Shown: positions 46,060 through 54,524 of the stretch, in pieces
How positions within the stretch are numbered: the stretch's first letter is position 1
How the letters are laid out: every line of letters starts with the position of its first letter
The notes under the pieces: generated by a model
Database searches by the model: none
Told to the model about the DNA's origin: nothing
Seen by the model: the letters and a program-made list of their open reading frames with translations, nothing else
NCBI RefSeq assembly: GCF_000301035.1
Contig: NZ_JH932292.1
Span: 1,748,888 to 1,812,887 of the forward strand
DNA length: 64,000 nucleotides
From: Facklamia hominis CCUG 36813
GTDB taxonomy: Bacteria > Bacillota > Bacilli > Lactobacillales > Aerococcaceae
Reading direction: 5' to 3'
Position numbers and translations under genes: made by a program

Positions 46060-47553
46060 TTGCAAAAAATTCATGTTACGATTGCTTCTTTTGTGAACCA
46101 AGCGATTCAGTTAGGTTTTGCTCAAGAATTAGACCGAGTCTACTTGCAGAATCGCTTAATTGCTATGTTGGACCTCAAGGGCTTTCAAGACTTGGGTCAA
46201 AATGATCTATCCCTTTTAGAGAATATGGATCAGATGGTTAATTATGCTAAGCAACGGGGGATTATTCAAACTTCAACATCTGCTCGCGAGATTTTTGAAG
46301 CCCAGATTATGGACCTGATCACGCCGCTCCCTTCACAGTTGAACCAAACTTTCTGGGAAAAGTATCAAGAATCAGCTCAGGCAGCAACCGAGTATTTCTA
46401 TCAATTGTCACGCACTAATGATTATATTAAGACAAGGCAGATTGCTAAAAATATTATTTTTCAATATGAATCCGATTATGGTTGTTTAGATATTACCATT
46501 AACCTTTCTAAGCCGGAAAAAACCACTCAAGAAATCGCTTTAGCTCGTCAGATGGAGTCTAGTTCTTATCCTATGTGCGCTCTTTGCTTTGAAAATGAAG
46601 GGTTCAAGGGAGATTTGAATCATGCAGCTCGGACTAATCACCGACTGATTCGTTTGGAGGTCAACGGAGAAGGCTATGGTTTACAGTATTCACCCTATGC
46701 TTATTTTGACCAACATTGTATCTTCGTCCATCAAGTGCATCAGCCGATGGCGATCAACCGGCGGACTTTTGCCAATTTATTAGCGATCGTTGACCGTTTC
46801 CCCCATTATTTTGTGGGGTCTAACGCCGATTTACCGATTACAGGTGGTTCGATTCTCTCTCATGATCATTATCAAGGGGGACGGCATCATTTCGCCATGG
46901 CTAGGGCCAAGGTCTCCGAGACATATCAATTAGCTGACTTCCCAGACTTGACGGTGGAACATCTCTACTGGCCTATGTCGGTGATTCGCTTACGTCATAC
47001 GGATCCGAAGCTGGTACTAGATGCGGCCGAAATGATCTTTAATCACTGGTTAGAATACAGCGATGAGTCCTTAGAGATCCTTGCTTATACGAATGGTGAG
47101 CGGCATAATACCATTACGCCGATTGCTAGACGACGCGATAAGGCCTTTGAATTGGATTTAGTGCTACGTAATAATCGCACGAATGATCACTATCCAGATG
47201 GCATATTCCATCCTCACCAAGACGTTCAACATATTAAAAAAGAAAATATTGGCTTGATCGAGGTGATGGGGTTAGCCATTCTCCCACCAAGGTTACTTGA
47301 GGAGCTTCAAGCCGTTAAGGCTTATCTAAAGGCAGAAATCCCACTGGAACAGGTTCCAGGTATCCATCAAGCCTGGGCACAATCTCTGAAAGAAAGTGTG
47401 CTTCATGAGGACCAAAGCCAGCTTGATGATTTAATTCAAGATGCCATCGGCCAAAAATTCCAACGCGTTTTGGAAGATGCTGGCGTCTTTAAGACGGATC
47501 AAGCCGGACAAGCTGGATTCCAACGCTTCATGGACAGCCTGAATGCTCGATAA
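46060..47553 (+). CDS. galT: UDP-glucose--hexose-1-phosphate uridylyltransferase, Gram-positive type
   Basis: A 497-residue class II GalT, which exchanges galactose-1-phosphate for glucose on UDP-glucose. It is unrelated in length to the 350-residue E. coli type. The active-site stretch GGSILSHDHYQGG with His268 and His270 is present, as are YPMCALCFENEGFKGD and FVGSNADLP. The start is TTG at 46060 after GAGGAGGAT in the last codons of galK. Last gene of the operon; a palindrome at 47597 follows. Confidence 0.96.
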   Translation: MQKIHVTIASFVNQAIQLGFAQELDRVYLQNRLIAMLDLKGFQDLGQNDLSLLENMDQMVNYAKQRGIIQTSTSAREIFEAQIMDLITPLPSQLNQTFWEKYQESAQAATEYFYQLSRTNDYIKTRQIAKNIIFQYESDYGCLDITINLSKPEKTTQEIALARQMESSSYPMCALCFENEGFKGDLNHAARTNHRLIRLEVNGEGYGLQYSPYAYFDQHCIFVHQVHQPMAINRRTFANLLAIVDRFPHYFVGSNADLPITGGSILSHDHYQGGRHHFAMARAKVSETYQLADFPDLTVEHLYWPMSVIRLRHTDPKLVLDAAEMIFNHWLEYSDESLEILAYTNGERHNTITPIARRRDKAFELDLVLRNNRTNDHYPDGIFHPHQDVQHIKKENIGLIEVMGLAILPPRLLEELQAVKAYLKAEIPLEQVPGIHQAWAQSLKESVLHEDQSQLDDLIQDAIGQKFQRVLEDAGVFKTDQAGQAGFQRFMDSLNAR

Positions 47554-47596
47554 TCGTGTTTTTTGAATGGTCAATTTATCGTTAATTAATAAGTAA

Positions 47597-47640
47597 CCCC
47601 TCGGATAAAATGTAGGCAAAGAACTCGATTTATCCGGGGG
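47597..47640. terminator. Long palindrome between galT and the gcvH-like gene
   Basis: CCCCTCGGATAAA (47597-47609) pairs with TTTATCCGGGGG (47629-47640) with one bulge. There is no T run after it on the plus strand, and a -10-like TATGAT lies at 47648-47653, so it could be a weak terminator or an operator of the next operon. Confidence 0.45.
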
Positions 47641-47697
47641 TATTTGTTATGATGATAGAGTCCAACAGACAATACATCATAGAAAGAAGGAATGGCA

Positions 47698-48030
47698 ATG
47701 GCAAAACGTGCTAGTCAATTATTTATCGAAAAAGAAGGACAAGATTATGTCATTCGAATGACCCCAGAACTCCAAGAAGATATTGGAACGGTAGGGTTTG
47801 TTGAATTTTCTGAAGAAGACCAAGTCGAAAAAGATGGGCTTTTGGCTAATTTGGAAGCGTCAAAAACGGTTCTTGAATTACCAAGTCCACTGGCTGGTAA
47901 GATTACTGAGCGCCATGAGGCAGTGGTTAGCCAGCCTGAACTATTAAACTCTGTTAAACCAGAAGAAAATTGGATTGTTAAATTAACCCAAGTCGATGAG
48001 GCAGCCTACGAAGCCTTAGAAGACGCATAA
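47698..48030 (+). CDS. GcvH-like lipoyl carrier protein (GcvH-L)
   Basis: About 110 residues from ATG 47698; an in-frame ATG 6 bases upstream is too close to AAAGAAGG. It has the glycine cleavage H-protein lipoyl fold, with Lys56 in LEASKTVLELPSPLAG as the expected lipoylation site. It is shorter than true GcvH (about 125-130) and no gcvT or gcvP is in the window. The following genes are a macrodomain hydrolase and a lipoate ligase, the layout of SirTM-type ADP-ribosylation operons, where GcvH-L is lipoylated and then ADP-ribosylated. That role is inferred from context. Confidence 0.85.
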   Translation: MAKRASQLFIEKEGQDYVIRMTPELQEDIGTVGFVEFSEEDQVEKDGLLANLEASKTVLELPSPLAGKITERHEAVVSQPELLNSVKPEENWIVKLTQVDEAAYEALEDA

Positions 48031-48069
48031 TCATTCGCTTAATAATATAAGGGAGAAAGGGATGGTTGC

Positions 48070-48873
48070 TTGGACCCACTCATCACTGACTTGAAGGAAT
48101 TAGTGGCTGCCTTAGATCAAGAGATGCCGGATCAAGCTGCTTTTTTTGCCGACTATCCTAGGCATAGCTTGGAAGACTGGTTCAATCTCTTTCGTGGTTA
48201 TTGCAATGTCCGACCACCATGGCCTGCGTCAGAGTCTTTTTTACTGAAACAAGATTATGTCTTAAAAAAATTGCAGGAACGAAGAGGACAAGTGACTCTA
48301 TCTGACGCTCAACAGGTCGATGCTCAACTCTATCTTTGGCAAGGAGATATGACGCGATTAGCAGTGGATGCGATTGTTAATGCCGCTAACCAGCGTCTAT
48401 TGGGTTGTACCCAGGCCAACCATCTTTGCCTAGATAATAGTATTCATACTTGGTCAGGAATCCAGTTAAGGCTGGCCTGTCATCGCTTGATTCAAGACCA
48501 GGGTCATCTTGAACCGGTTGGTTCTGCCAAGATCACCCCGGCCTTTAACTTGCCCAGTCAATTTGTGATACATACGGTCGGCCCTTATGTCTATGGTAAA
48601 ACAGTCAGTGAAAAGCAAAAGCAAGCCTTGATCAGTTGTTATCGGGCTTGTTTGGAATTAGCAGATTCCTTTCACTTAAACTCCCTGGCTTTTTCGTGTA
48701 TTTCAACGGGTGTCTTTCATTTTCCACCAAAAATGGCGGCAAATCTGGCGATTGCGACAGTCAGGGACTATCTCACAATACACCAGTCACCCCTTAAGGT
48801 TGTCTTTAATATCTATTCATCAGAAGATCTAGCGATCTATCATTCGCTACTAGTTAAGGACAGTCATTATTGA
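48070..48873 (+). CDS. Zinc-dependent macrodomain protein-ADP-ribose hydrolase
   Basis: A 267-residue macrodomain of the bacterial Zn-macro type. Residues 90-107 (WQGDMTRLAVDAIVNAAN) form the ADP-ribose site; GCTQANHLC (112-120) offers Cys113, His118 and Cys120 as zinc ligands, followed by LDNSIHTWSGIQLRLAC. A helical N-terminal extension (1-85) is also typical. Relatives remove ADP-ribose from protein, in SirTM operons from GcvH-L. The start appears to be TTG 48070 behind GAGAAAGGG; the ATG at 48062 is in another frame and stops at once. It lies between the GcvH-like and lipoate ligase genes. The sirtuin transferase usually found here is missing. Confidence 0.9.
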   Translation: MDPLITDLKELVAALDQEMPDQAAFFADYPRHSLEDWFNLFRGYCNVRPPWPASESFLLKQDYVLKKLQERRGQVTLSDAQQVDAQLYLWQGDMTRLAVDAIVNAANQRLLGCTQANHLCLDNSIHTWSGIQLRLACHRLIQDQGHLEPVGSAKITPAFNLPSQFVIHTVGPYVYGKTVSEKQKQALISCYRACLELADSFHLNSLAFSCISTGVFHFPPKMAANLAIATVRDYLTIHQSPLKVVFNIYSSEDLAIYHSLLVKDSHY

Positions 48874-48898
48874 TTTAAGAGGAAAGTAGGAAGAATAA

Positions 48899-49951
48899 AT
48901 GATTATAATTGAACCAAAACGTGACGGCGAATGGGTCTATGACCAAGGAACATTAATGGCACTTCAAGCCTATGTGCGTGATCATATTTTTTTAGACGAT
49001 GATATTGTTATGCCTTATATGTGTCGTCCATCGATTCAAATTGGCCTCTATCAGAATGCTTTTGAAGAAGTTAACCAGCCTTATATGGATGAACATGGCA
49101 TTGGGCTAGTTCGTCGGGAGACCGGCGGTGGGGCCATCTACCTGGATGATCGGAATATGAGTTATTGCTTCTTATTCAATACGGATAACGGCAATGACAT
49201 CTACGGTAATTACGATAAACTCTATGCGCCGATTATCAAGGCTCTTAAAAAATTAGGGGTGGAAGGTCTGCAACAAAAAGGGCGGAACGACTTAACCTTG
49301 AACGGACAAAAAATATCCGGTGCAGCGATGACGGTGGTTCACGGTCGCGTCTATGCAGGCTTCTCCATGTTGTTAGATCCTAACTATGAAGTGATGGATA
49401 TTGTCTTAAAACCTAATCAGAAAAAAATGGCTTCCCATGCGGTTCAATCTGTTCGTGCTCGTGTTGGCGCCTTGCGTCAAGCTTTAGCAGATGAATATAA
49501 GGATATTACGGTTGAAGAATATACCGAATTAACCTTAAAAGAATTATGTCAAGTGGATGACTTGAAAGATGCTAAGCGTTATGTCTTGAGTGAAGAAGAA
49601 TGGGCAGCCATCGATCAGATTGCTAATGAAAGATATAATAATTGGGATTGGAATTATGGCCGATTTAGAGAGTTTCAGTTTAAGGTGTCTGATCGTTTCG
49701 AAGGCGTTGGAACCTTGCATATCGGCTTGAGCATTAAAAAAGCCATCATTGAAGATATTCAAATTAGTGGTGACTTCTTTGCTGTAAAACCCATTCAAGA
49801 ATTGGAAGCCAAGCTCCAAGGCGTGCCTCTTCGCAAAGATGCCATGTTGGAAGCCTTAGAAGGAATTCAAGTGTCAGACTATATTACACGAATGACGAAT
49901 GAAGGATTGATTGATTTTATTCTACAAATCCCTCAAGCAGAAGAAGCATAA
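48899..49951 (+). CDS. lplA: Lipoate--protein ligase A
   Basis: A 350-residue lipoate ligase: an N-terminal catalytic domain with RRETGGGAIYLDDRNMSY (72-89) and the lysine loop NDLTLNGQKISGAAM (about 135-149), and a C-terminal accessory domain (from about 255). It activates lipoate with ATP and transfers it to lipoyl domains. Third gene of the GcvH-L/macrodomain cluster (25-base gap, AGAGGAAAG upstream); an LplA2-type enzyme dedicated to GcvH-L is the likely role, but general lipoate scavenging cannot be excluded. Confidence 0.93.
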   Translation: MIIIEPKRDGEWVYDQGTLMALQAYVRDHIFLDDDIVMPYMCRPSIQIGLYQNAFEEVNQPYMDEHGIGLVRRETGGGAIYLDDRNMSYCFLFNTDNGNDIYGNYDKLYAPIIKALKKLGVEGLQQKGRNDLTLNGQKISGAAMTVVHGRVYAGFSMLLDPNYEVMDIVLKPNQKKMASHAVQSVRARVGALRQALADEYKDITVEEYTELTLKELCQVDDLKDAKRYVLSEEEWAAIDQIANERYNNWDWNYGRFREFQFKVSDRFEGVGTLHIGLSIKKAIIEDIQISGDFFAVKPIQELEAKLQGVPLRKDAMLEALEGIQVSDYITRMTNEGLIDFILQIPQAEEA

Positions 49952-49968
49952 ATTTTGCATAGATAATC

Positions 49969-50006
49969 AAAAAAGCTGTGATCAAGTTTATGATCACAGC
50001 TTTTTT
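49969..50006. terminator. Bidirectional terminator between lplA and mnmH
   Basis: Stem AAAAAAGCTGTGATC / GATCACAGCTTTTTT (8-base loop). Its right arm overlaps the last codons of mnmH on the minus strand, so both convergent units end here. Confidence 0.93.
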
Positions 50007-51028
50007 GATGAGGGATACCATGTTAAGAGTTGTTGAGCGGCTTGTTCTGGATGGTGATGGATGAGGTGGTGTTCGAAGTGACGGTTGATGAGCGTGTAGT
50101 GTTGGTCGTAATAATTAAGCATCAGGTCTTGAATGACGCTGGTATAGTCTCCTTGTTCCAGGGCTTGTAGATGCTTAGCTTTGCGCTGAGGATTCATCTT
50201 ATTCATGCCTTGCAGGGCGTCCATGATTTCTTGCAGGTTATTGTCCTCACCATTTGGAAGATAGTCTGCCATTAAGATCTGAATTCGCTTTTCTAGGTTG
50301 GCCTCAATGAGAACTTGATGAGGAGAATCCTTATAGGCATTGTAAAAGCTTTGAGGAGAGTGAACTTTACCGATGCTTGCCGATTCTCCTTCGATAAAGA
50401 CATAACCCGGTTGGAGCTGGCTTAAAGCCTGAGCTAGGCGGGACTCATAGCTTTGTTGGCTGGGTTGTTTGCCCAGTCCCACATGACCAAAGTGCGAACC
50501 TCGGTGGTTTGCTAGGGATTCTAAATCAATGATCTGTCCGCCTTGGCGTTGAATTTCTTTAAGGATCAGGCTTTTACCACAGCCCGTCAGTCCATCTAAG
50601 GCCACAAAGTTAATTTGGGGACTTACTTGGTCAAAGTAGGTCATCAAGTGTTGGCGGTATGCTTTATAGCCACCTTCAAGTTGATAGACCTTTTCGCCAA
50701 TCCCATCTAATAAGCCAACAATGGCAGAAGAACGGAAGCCCCCACTTTTACAATAGAAAACTGGGGTATGATTGGTTTGTAGCTCTAAGAAACGTTTGAA
50801 ATATTTAGGCAAGTTTTGAGCCATATATTCCATCCCTCTTAGCTTTGCAGCTTCGGGATTGACATGGCGGTAGAGTCGTCCCACATCTTGCCGACTCGCA
50901 TTATCCAGGACCGGCAGGTTGATGGCGCCGCTAATATGTCCCTGTTCAAATTCAAAAGGACTTCGTACATCGATCAATAGGGGGTGATCCAATTTTTGAA
51001 GGGATAGATAGTTTATTTTATTTACCAA
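49994..51028 (-). CDS. mnmH: tRNA 2-selenouridine synthase
   Basis: A 344-residue MnmH/YbbB protein: an N-terminal rhodanese domain with active Cys93 in FYCKSGGFRSSA (E. coli has a Trp and Arg around the equivalent Cys) and a P-loop domain with ALDGLTGCGKS (143-153). MnmH geranylates 2-thiouridine at the tRNA wobble base and replaces sulfur with selenium when selenophosphate is present. No selD is in this window. The gene lies alone, convergent to lplA, with gene-free repeat DNA upstream. Usual E. coli length is about 364. Confidence 0.9.
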   Translation of the reverse strand: MVNKINYLSLQKLDHPLLIDVRSPFEFEQGHISGAINLPVLDNASRQDVGRLYRHVNPEAAKLRGMEYMAQNLPKYFKRFLELQTNHTPVFYCKSGGFRSSAIVGLLDGIGEKVYQLEGGYKAYRQHLMTYFDQVSPQINFVALDGLTGCGKSLILKEIQRQGGQIIDLESLANHRGSHFGHVGLGKQPSQQSYESRLAQALSQLQPGYVFIEGESASIGKVHSPQSFYNAYKDSPHQVLIEANLEKRIQILMADYLPNGEDNNLQEIMDALQGMNKMNPQRKAKHLQALEQGDYTSVIQDLMLNYYDQHYTLINRHFEHHLIHHHPEQAAQQLLTWYPSSKKL

Positions 51029-51154
51029 TAGAACCAGCTCACTTATTAAATAATCAGATACAATCTATCATAACGCTTTTGCGTTGGAAAGTGCAAGCTT
51101 TCAAATAAAGAAGCCAATTTTTATTCGTGAAAGCATTGCTAGTAGTCCATTATA

Positions 51155-51189
51155 AGATAAAAACAGCGCGATACTTATCGCACTGTTTT
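51155..51189 (-). terminator. Minus-strand terminator beyond the hairpin repeats
   Basis: Stem AAAACAG-GCGAT / ATCGC-CTGTTTT with a mismatch; on the minus strand it is followed by TTTTTATC. It would end transcripts of uppP that have crossed the repeat cluster. Confidence 0.65.
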
Positions 51190-51217
51190 GTAATGGGAAA
51201 GATATCCGTTCGTGTAA

Positions 51218-51548
51218 GAACAGAGGTTGTACTTTATTTAAAACCTGCTCTAAAAGTCAGAGCCAAGACTCTAAGCTAAAACCGACTTTTGTCGCACTCT
51301 ATTTAAAACGTGCTTCGATGAGCATCCCCTTATGTCTAAGTAAAAATCGCTCTGCGTGACTAACATCACTCCGATCGATTTCTTACTTAGCCTACAGGGG
51401 ATTATCGCTCATCGTCGCACTCTGTTAAAACGTGCTCCAAAAGTCAGAGCCTAGAATCTAAGCAAAAACCCTCAACATTTTCTGCGAAAATGCTCGTGTT
51501 TTTGCTTAGCTCTACGGCTCTTACCGACTTTTGTCGCACTCTATTTAA
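51218..51548. repeat. Three tandem hairpin elements with shared boundaries
   Basis: Boundary sequence CGCACTCTATTTAAAACGTGCT or a close variant occurs near 51228, 51293, 51417 and (partly) 51535. Between boundaries lie palindromes: 51315-51348 with about 51376-51414 (CGATGAG...CTAAGTAA arms), and 51439-51469 with 51496-51532 (AAAGTC...CTAAGCAAAAAC arms); the first unit is short. The arms differ between units but pairing is kept. The last boundary runs into the stop codon of uppP. Confidence 0.75.
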
Positions 51549-52374
51549 ATAAATAATAGAGTATGACGATGGTTCCTAGGATAATTCGGTAGTAGCCGAA
51601 GGCTTTGAAGTCGTTGCGGCGGATATATTTTAAGAGGGATTGGATGACGAGGACGGAGACGATGAAGGCGACGAACATTCCGGATAGTAGGTAGATGAGG
51701 TCGGCTTGGCTGAAGTCGAGTCCAAAGTCTTTGAGCTTAACCAGAGAAGCACCGAGCATGACTGGCATGGACATGAAGAATGAGAATTCAGTGGCGACAG
51801 TGCGGTCCATACCCAATAGAAGTCCTCCTAGGATGGTGGAACCCGACCGGGACGTACCAGGAATCAAGGATAGGGCTTGGAAGAGTCCGATCTTAAAGGA
51901 TCTGGTATAGGAGACATCTTGTAAATGACGGTCAATCTTATCATGTTGGCCTGTTTGGCGGTTTTCAATCCAGATAAAGGCAAAACCGTAAATAATCAAA
52001 GCTGCCGCAACTACATAGGGCGTATTGAAGTATTCTTCCATATAATCCTTAATTAATAGTCCCAGCACGCCCGCCGGAATGGTGGCGATAATCACCTTGG
52101 ACCATAGGATCCAGGTATCTTTTTTTTCTTGCTGGCTTTTGCGGGGATTTAAGGGGTTGAGTCGATTAAAGTATAAAAGGACCACCGCTAAGATGGATCC
52201 AAATTGGACCACCGTACGAAACATCTCCATAAAATTAGGATCTAATTGTAATTGTAGTAAGTCTTCAACTAAAATTAGGTGTCCCGTTGATGAGATCGGC
52301 AACCACTCTGTGATCCCTTGAATAATACTTAAAATAATAATTTTTGCGAATTCGATCAGATCGATTATTGGCAT
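51541..52374 (-). CDS. uppP: Undecaprenyl-diphosphatase
   Basis: A 277-residue membrane protein of the UppP/BacA family, which dephosphorylates undecaprenyl diphosphate during wall lipid recycling and confers bacitracin tolerance. Catalytic-site text is present: GITEWLPISSTGHLIL (about 19-34) and IPGTSRSGSTILGG (about 170-183). I start at ATG 52374, preceded by AGAGGTGAT; an upstream in-frame extension of 20 codons has no such support. Its stop lies in the edge of the hairpin repeat cluster. It is divergent from the Vex/Vnc-like operon, also an envelope-stress system. Confidence 0.95.
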   Translation of the reverse strand: MPIIDLIEFAKIIILSIIQGITEWLPISSTGHLILVEDLLQLQLDPNFMEMFRTVVQFGSILAVVLLYFNRLNPLNPRKSQQEKKDTWILWSKVIIATIPAGVLGLLIKDYMEEYFNTPYVVAAALIIYGFAFIWIENRQTGQHDKIDRHLQDVSYTRSFKIGLFQALSLIPGTSRSGSTILGGLLLGMDRTVATEFSFFMSMPVMLGASLVKLKDFGLDFSQADLIYLLSGMFVAFIVSVLVIQSLLKYIRRNDFKAFGYYRIILGTIVILYYLFK

Positions 52375-52485
52375 AGTATCACCTCTTCTATAAAAGTCAA
52401 ACCCTATTATAGCGAAAAGCACTAAACCTGTCACTGTTCAATTGATTTTCAGAAAGGGTTAGAAAAGTCCCAACAATTTCATCAC

Positions 52486-52514
52486 TGTTTCACATTAAAA
52501 AGTTAGTCTATAAT
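52486..52514 (+). promoter_or_regulatory. Promoter of the Vex/Vnc-like operon
   Basis: TATAAT at 52509-52514; a weak -35 (TGTTTC, 52486-52491) at 17 bases. A weak -35 is consistent with control by the linked response regulator, which is inference. Confidence 0.5.
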
Positions 52515-52571
52515 AAGTCAAAAGAAAGTTGTTTTTTGAACTTTATTAACTTATTAGAAACTAGGTGTTCT

Positions 52572-53852
52572 ATGTTAAAAATGGCTTATTATTATATCCG
52601 GCGAAAGAAAACCCGGAGTATCAGCTTGCTATGTATGTTGACACTGATTTTACTAGCCTTGACGGCATGTATTGACTTAGTCAAGCAGTCCAATCAGATG
52701 GAAGCCTCCTTGTATCAAGCTTCGCAAGCAGCTTATTCCATTCGGTCGAAGGATCCCGCTCAACCCTTTGATTTAAAGCAGGTAAAATCCCTTCAAGAAA
52801 GTCAGCCAAATAACCAATGGGTGCGGTTCTATGAAGGAAATGCTCAACTCACTGACCTTCAAGCTGTCACCGGATCACAGAAAATCCAACGGGATGATCT
52901 AACTGAAGGGCTTAAGAACAATGTTGCACTTTACGCAACCGATGATTCAGCCAAACATGTGCTCTTTAATAGTCAGGTCTTTCAGTTAGTATCCGGACGG
53001 GCATTGACAGACAAAGATCGTGATAAGATTTTGGTTCATGAGGAATTTGCCAAGGCTAATGGGTTGAAGCTCCATGATCTAGTTAAGTTACGGCCAGTTA
53101 GTTTAGAGGGTGATCCTGCGGACCAGGAAGCCGTGCCCTTTGAGATTGTCGGCATCTTTCAAGGGAAGCGCCAAGAACAATATACCGGTGTATCTTCGGA
53201 CTTAAGTGAGAATACCTTCTTTATGGACTATCTGGGTAGTCAAGCATTATTAATGAAGGGACAAAATAACCAGCTGACTCAGTTGAATGGCTATGCGAAA
53301 GATCCTCAAGCCTTACAAGCAAGCTTCAAGGCTGCTCAAGCTTGGGCTAAGGATCACGGTCAATTGGATGTTATAAAAGACAGCCAAGCTTATGATCAAA
53401 TCCTAAGTTCTATCAAAACACTGAAAAGTCTCTTTCACTGGGTGGCTTACGGTGTAATGTTTGCTGGGTGGGTAATACTAACCGCCATCCTTCTTTTGTG
53501 GTTACGTGAGCGTCTTTATGAGATTGGGGTTTTATTAGCGATCGGACGGTCTAAGGCTAAGATTCTTGGCCAATTCCTCGCCGAATTAGTCTTCTTATCC
53601 TTGCCGGCCTTGGTTCTATCAGCTTTACTACAACCCTTGATGCTCAAACCATTATTAGCCAGCTTGAATTTTGGTCAAGCGGCGGAGTCTATGAATTCAC
53701 TAGCACTTAAAGCATCTACGGGTCTTCCAGCCATTATCACTCTTCTGCAAGCTTATGGCTTATTGATGATTATTGTTGTTCTTGCTGTGAGTGGCTCTTC
53801 CGTAGTGATCTTAAGTAAACGCCCCAGTCATATATTAGCAAAAATTAGTTAG
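52572..53852 (+). CDS. Vex1-like ABC transporter permease (FtsX/MacB type)
   Basis: About 426 residues from ATG 52572 (TAGGTG six bases upstream; a TTG at 52536 would be the only longer option). One N-terminal helix (about 17-36), a long extracellular domain, and three C-terminal helices (about 290-420), the MacB/FtsX permease topology. With the next four genes its length and order match Vex1-Vex2-Vex3-VncR-VncS of Streptococcus pneumoniae (about 425, 215, 459, 218, 442 residues). Function is likely export or sensing of peptides at the envelope; substrate unknown. The ATPase gene starts 10 bases after its stop. Confidence 0.8.
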   Translation: MLKMAYYYIRRKKTRSISLLCMLTLILLALTACIDLVKQSNQMEASLYQASQAAYSIRSKDPAQPFDLKQVKSLQESQPNNQWVRFYEGNAQLTDLQAVTGSQKIQRDDLTEGLKNNVALYATDDSAKHVLFNSQVFQLVSGRALTDKDRDKILVHEEFAKANGLKLHDLVKLRPVSLEGDPADQEAVPFEIVGIFQGKRQEQYTGVSSDLSENTFFMDYLGSQALLMKGQNNQLTQLNGYAKDPQALQASFKAAQAWAKDHGQLDVIKDSQAYDQILSSIKTLKSLFHWVAYGVMFAGWVILTAILLLWLRERLYEIGVLLAIGRSKAKILGQFLAELVFLSLPALVLSALLQPLMLKPLLASLNFGQAAESMNSLALKASTGLPAIITLLQAYGLLMIIVVLAVSGSSVVILSKRPSHILAKIS

Positions 53853-53862
53853 GAGTAATCTT

Positions 53863-54507
53863 ATGAATATCTTATCGTTAAAAAATGTATCCTATAAATA
53901 TCCTGATTCGCGTGAAAAGGTCTTGACCTTGGTCAACCAAGAATTCCAAGAAGGACAATTCTATGCCATTATTGGTAAGTCAGGCTCCGGGAAGTCAACC
54001 CTTTTATCCCTTTTAGCCGCATTAGACCAACCAAGTAGCGGACAGATCCTATTCCAAGGAGAGGATATCAAAGAAAAAGGGGATAGTTACCACCGCAAAC
54101 ATCATATTGCCTTGGTTTTCCAATCCTATAACTTGATTGACTACTTAACACCCCTGGAGAATATTCGCTTGGTGAACCCTCAAGCCCCAGAGGAAATCTT
54201 AATTGAGTTGGGTCTTGACCGTGATCAAATTAATCGTAATATTAAAAAATTATCCGGTGGTCAACAACAACGGGTAGCCATTGCGCGTGCTTTAGTATCA
54301 GAAGCGCCAATTATCCTGGCCGATGAACCGACGGGGAACCTGGATGAAGGAACGGCGGCGGAGATTGTCAGTCTCTTGAAGACGTTAGCCCGTGATCGTA
54401 ATAAATGTGTCATTGTGGTGACTCATAGCCGTGAACTGGCTGCTTCTGCCGATCAAGTCCTTGAATTGAAGGATCGAAGTCTTGTGGCGGTTAATAATTA
54501 CGCTTAG
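53863..54507 (+). CDS. Vex2-like ABC transporter ATPase
   Basis: A 214-residue ATPase of the MacB/LolD class. Walker [10 protein letters not shown] (about 38-46), Q-loop VFQSYNL, signature [14 protein letters not shown] (about 132-145), Walker [13 protein letters not shown], and H-loop VVTHSREL are all intact, so it should hydrolyse ATP. It energises the permeases encoded on both sides (10- and 17-base gaps). Note the tight gene order permease-ATPase-permease, unlike the ATPase-first order of BceAB systems. Confidence 0.9.
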   Translation: MNILSLKNVSYKYPDSREKVLTLVNQEFQEGQFYAIIGKSGSGKSTLLSLLAALDQPSSGQILFQGEDIKEKGDSYHRKHHIALVFQSYNLIDYLTPLENIRLVNPQAPEEILIELGLDRDQINRNIKKLSGGQQQRVAIARALVSEAPIILADEPTGNLDEGTAAEIVSLLKTLARDRNKCVIVVTHSRELAASADQVLELKDRSLVAVNNYA

Positions 54508-54524
54508 AAGGAGGGGAATGAAAG

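Noticed and set aside
47597..47653. Palindrome before the gcvH-like gene as a riboswitch
   Set aside because: It is a single hairpin without further conserved elements; a terminator or operator is the simpler reading.
48062..48091. ATG 48062 as the start of the macrodomain gene
   Set aside because: It is out of frame with the macrodomain and reaches a stop after ten codons; TTG 48070 fits the frame and ribosome site.
52435..52571. Pep27-like peptide gene before the Vex/Vnc-like operon
   Set aside because: No ATG-started short frame with a ribosome site was found in this leader.
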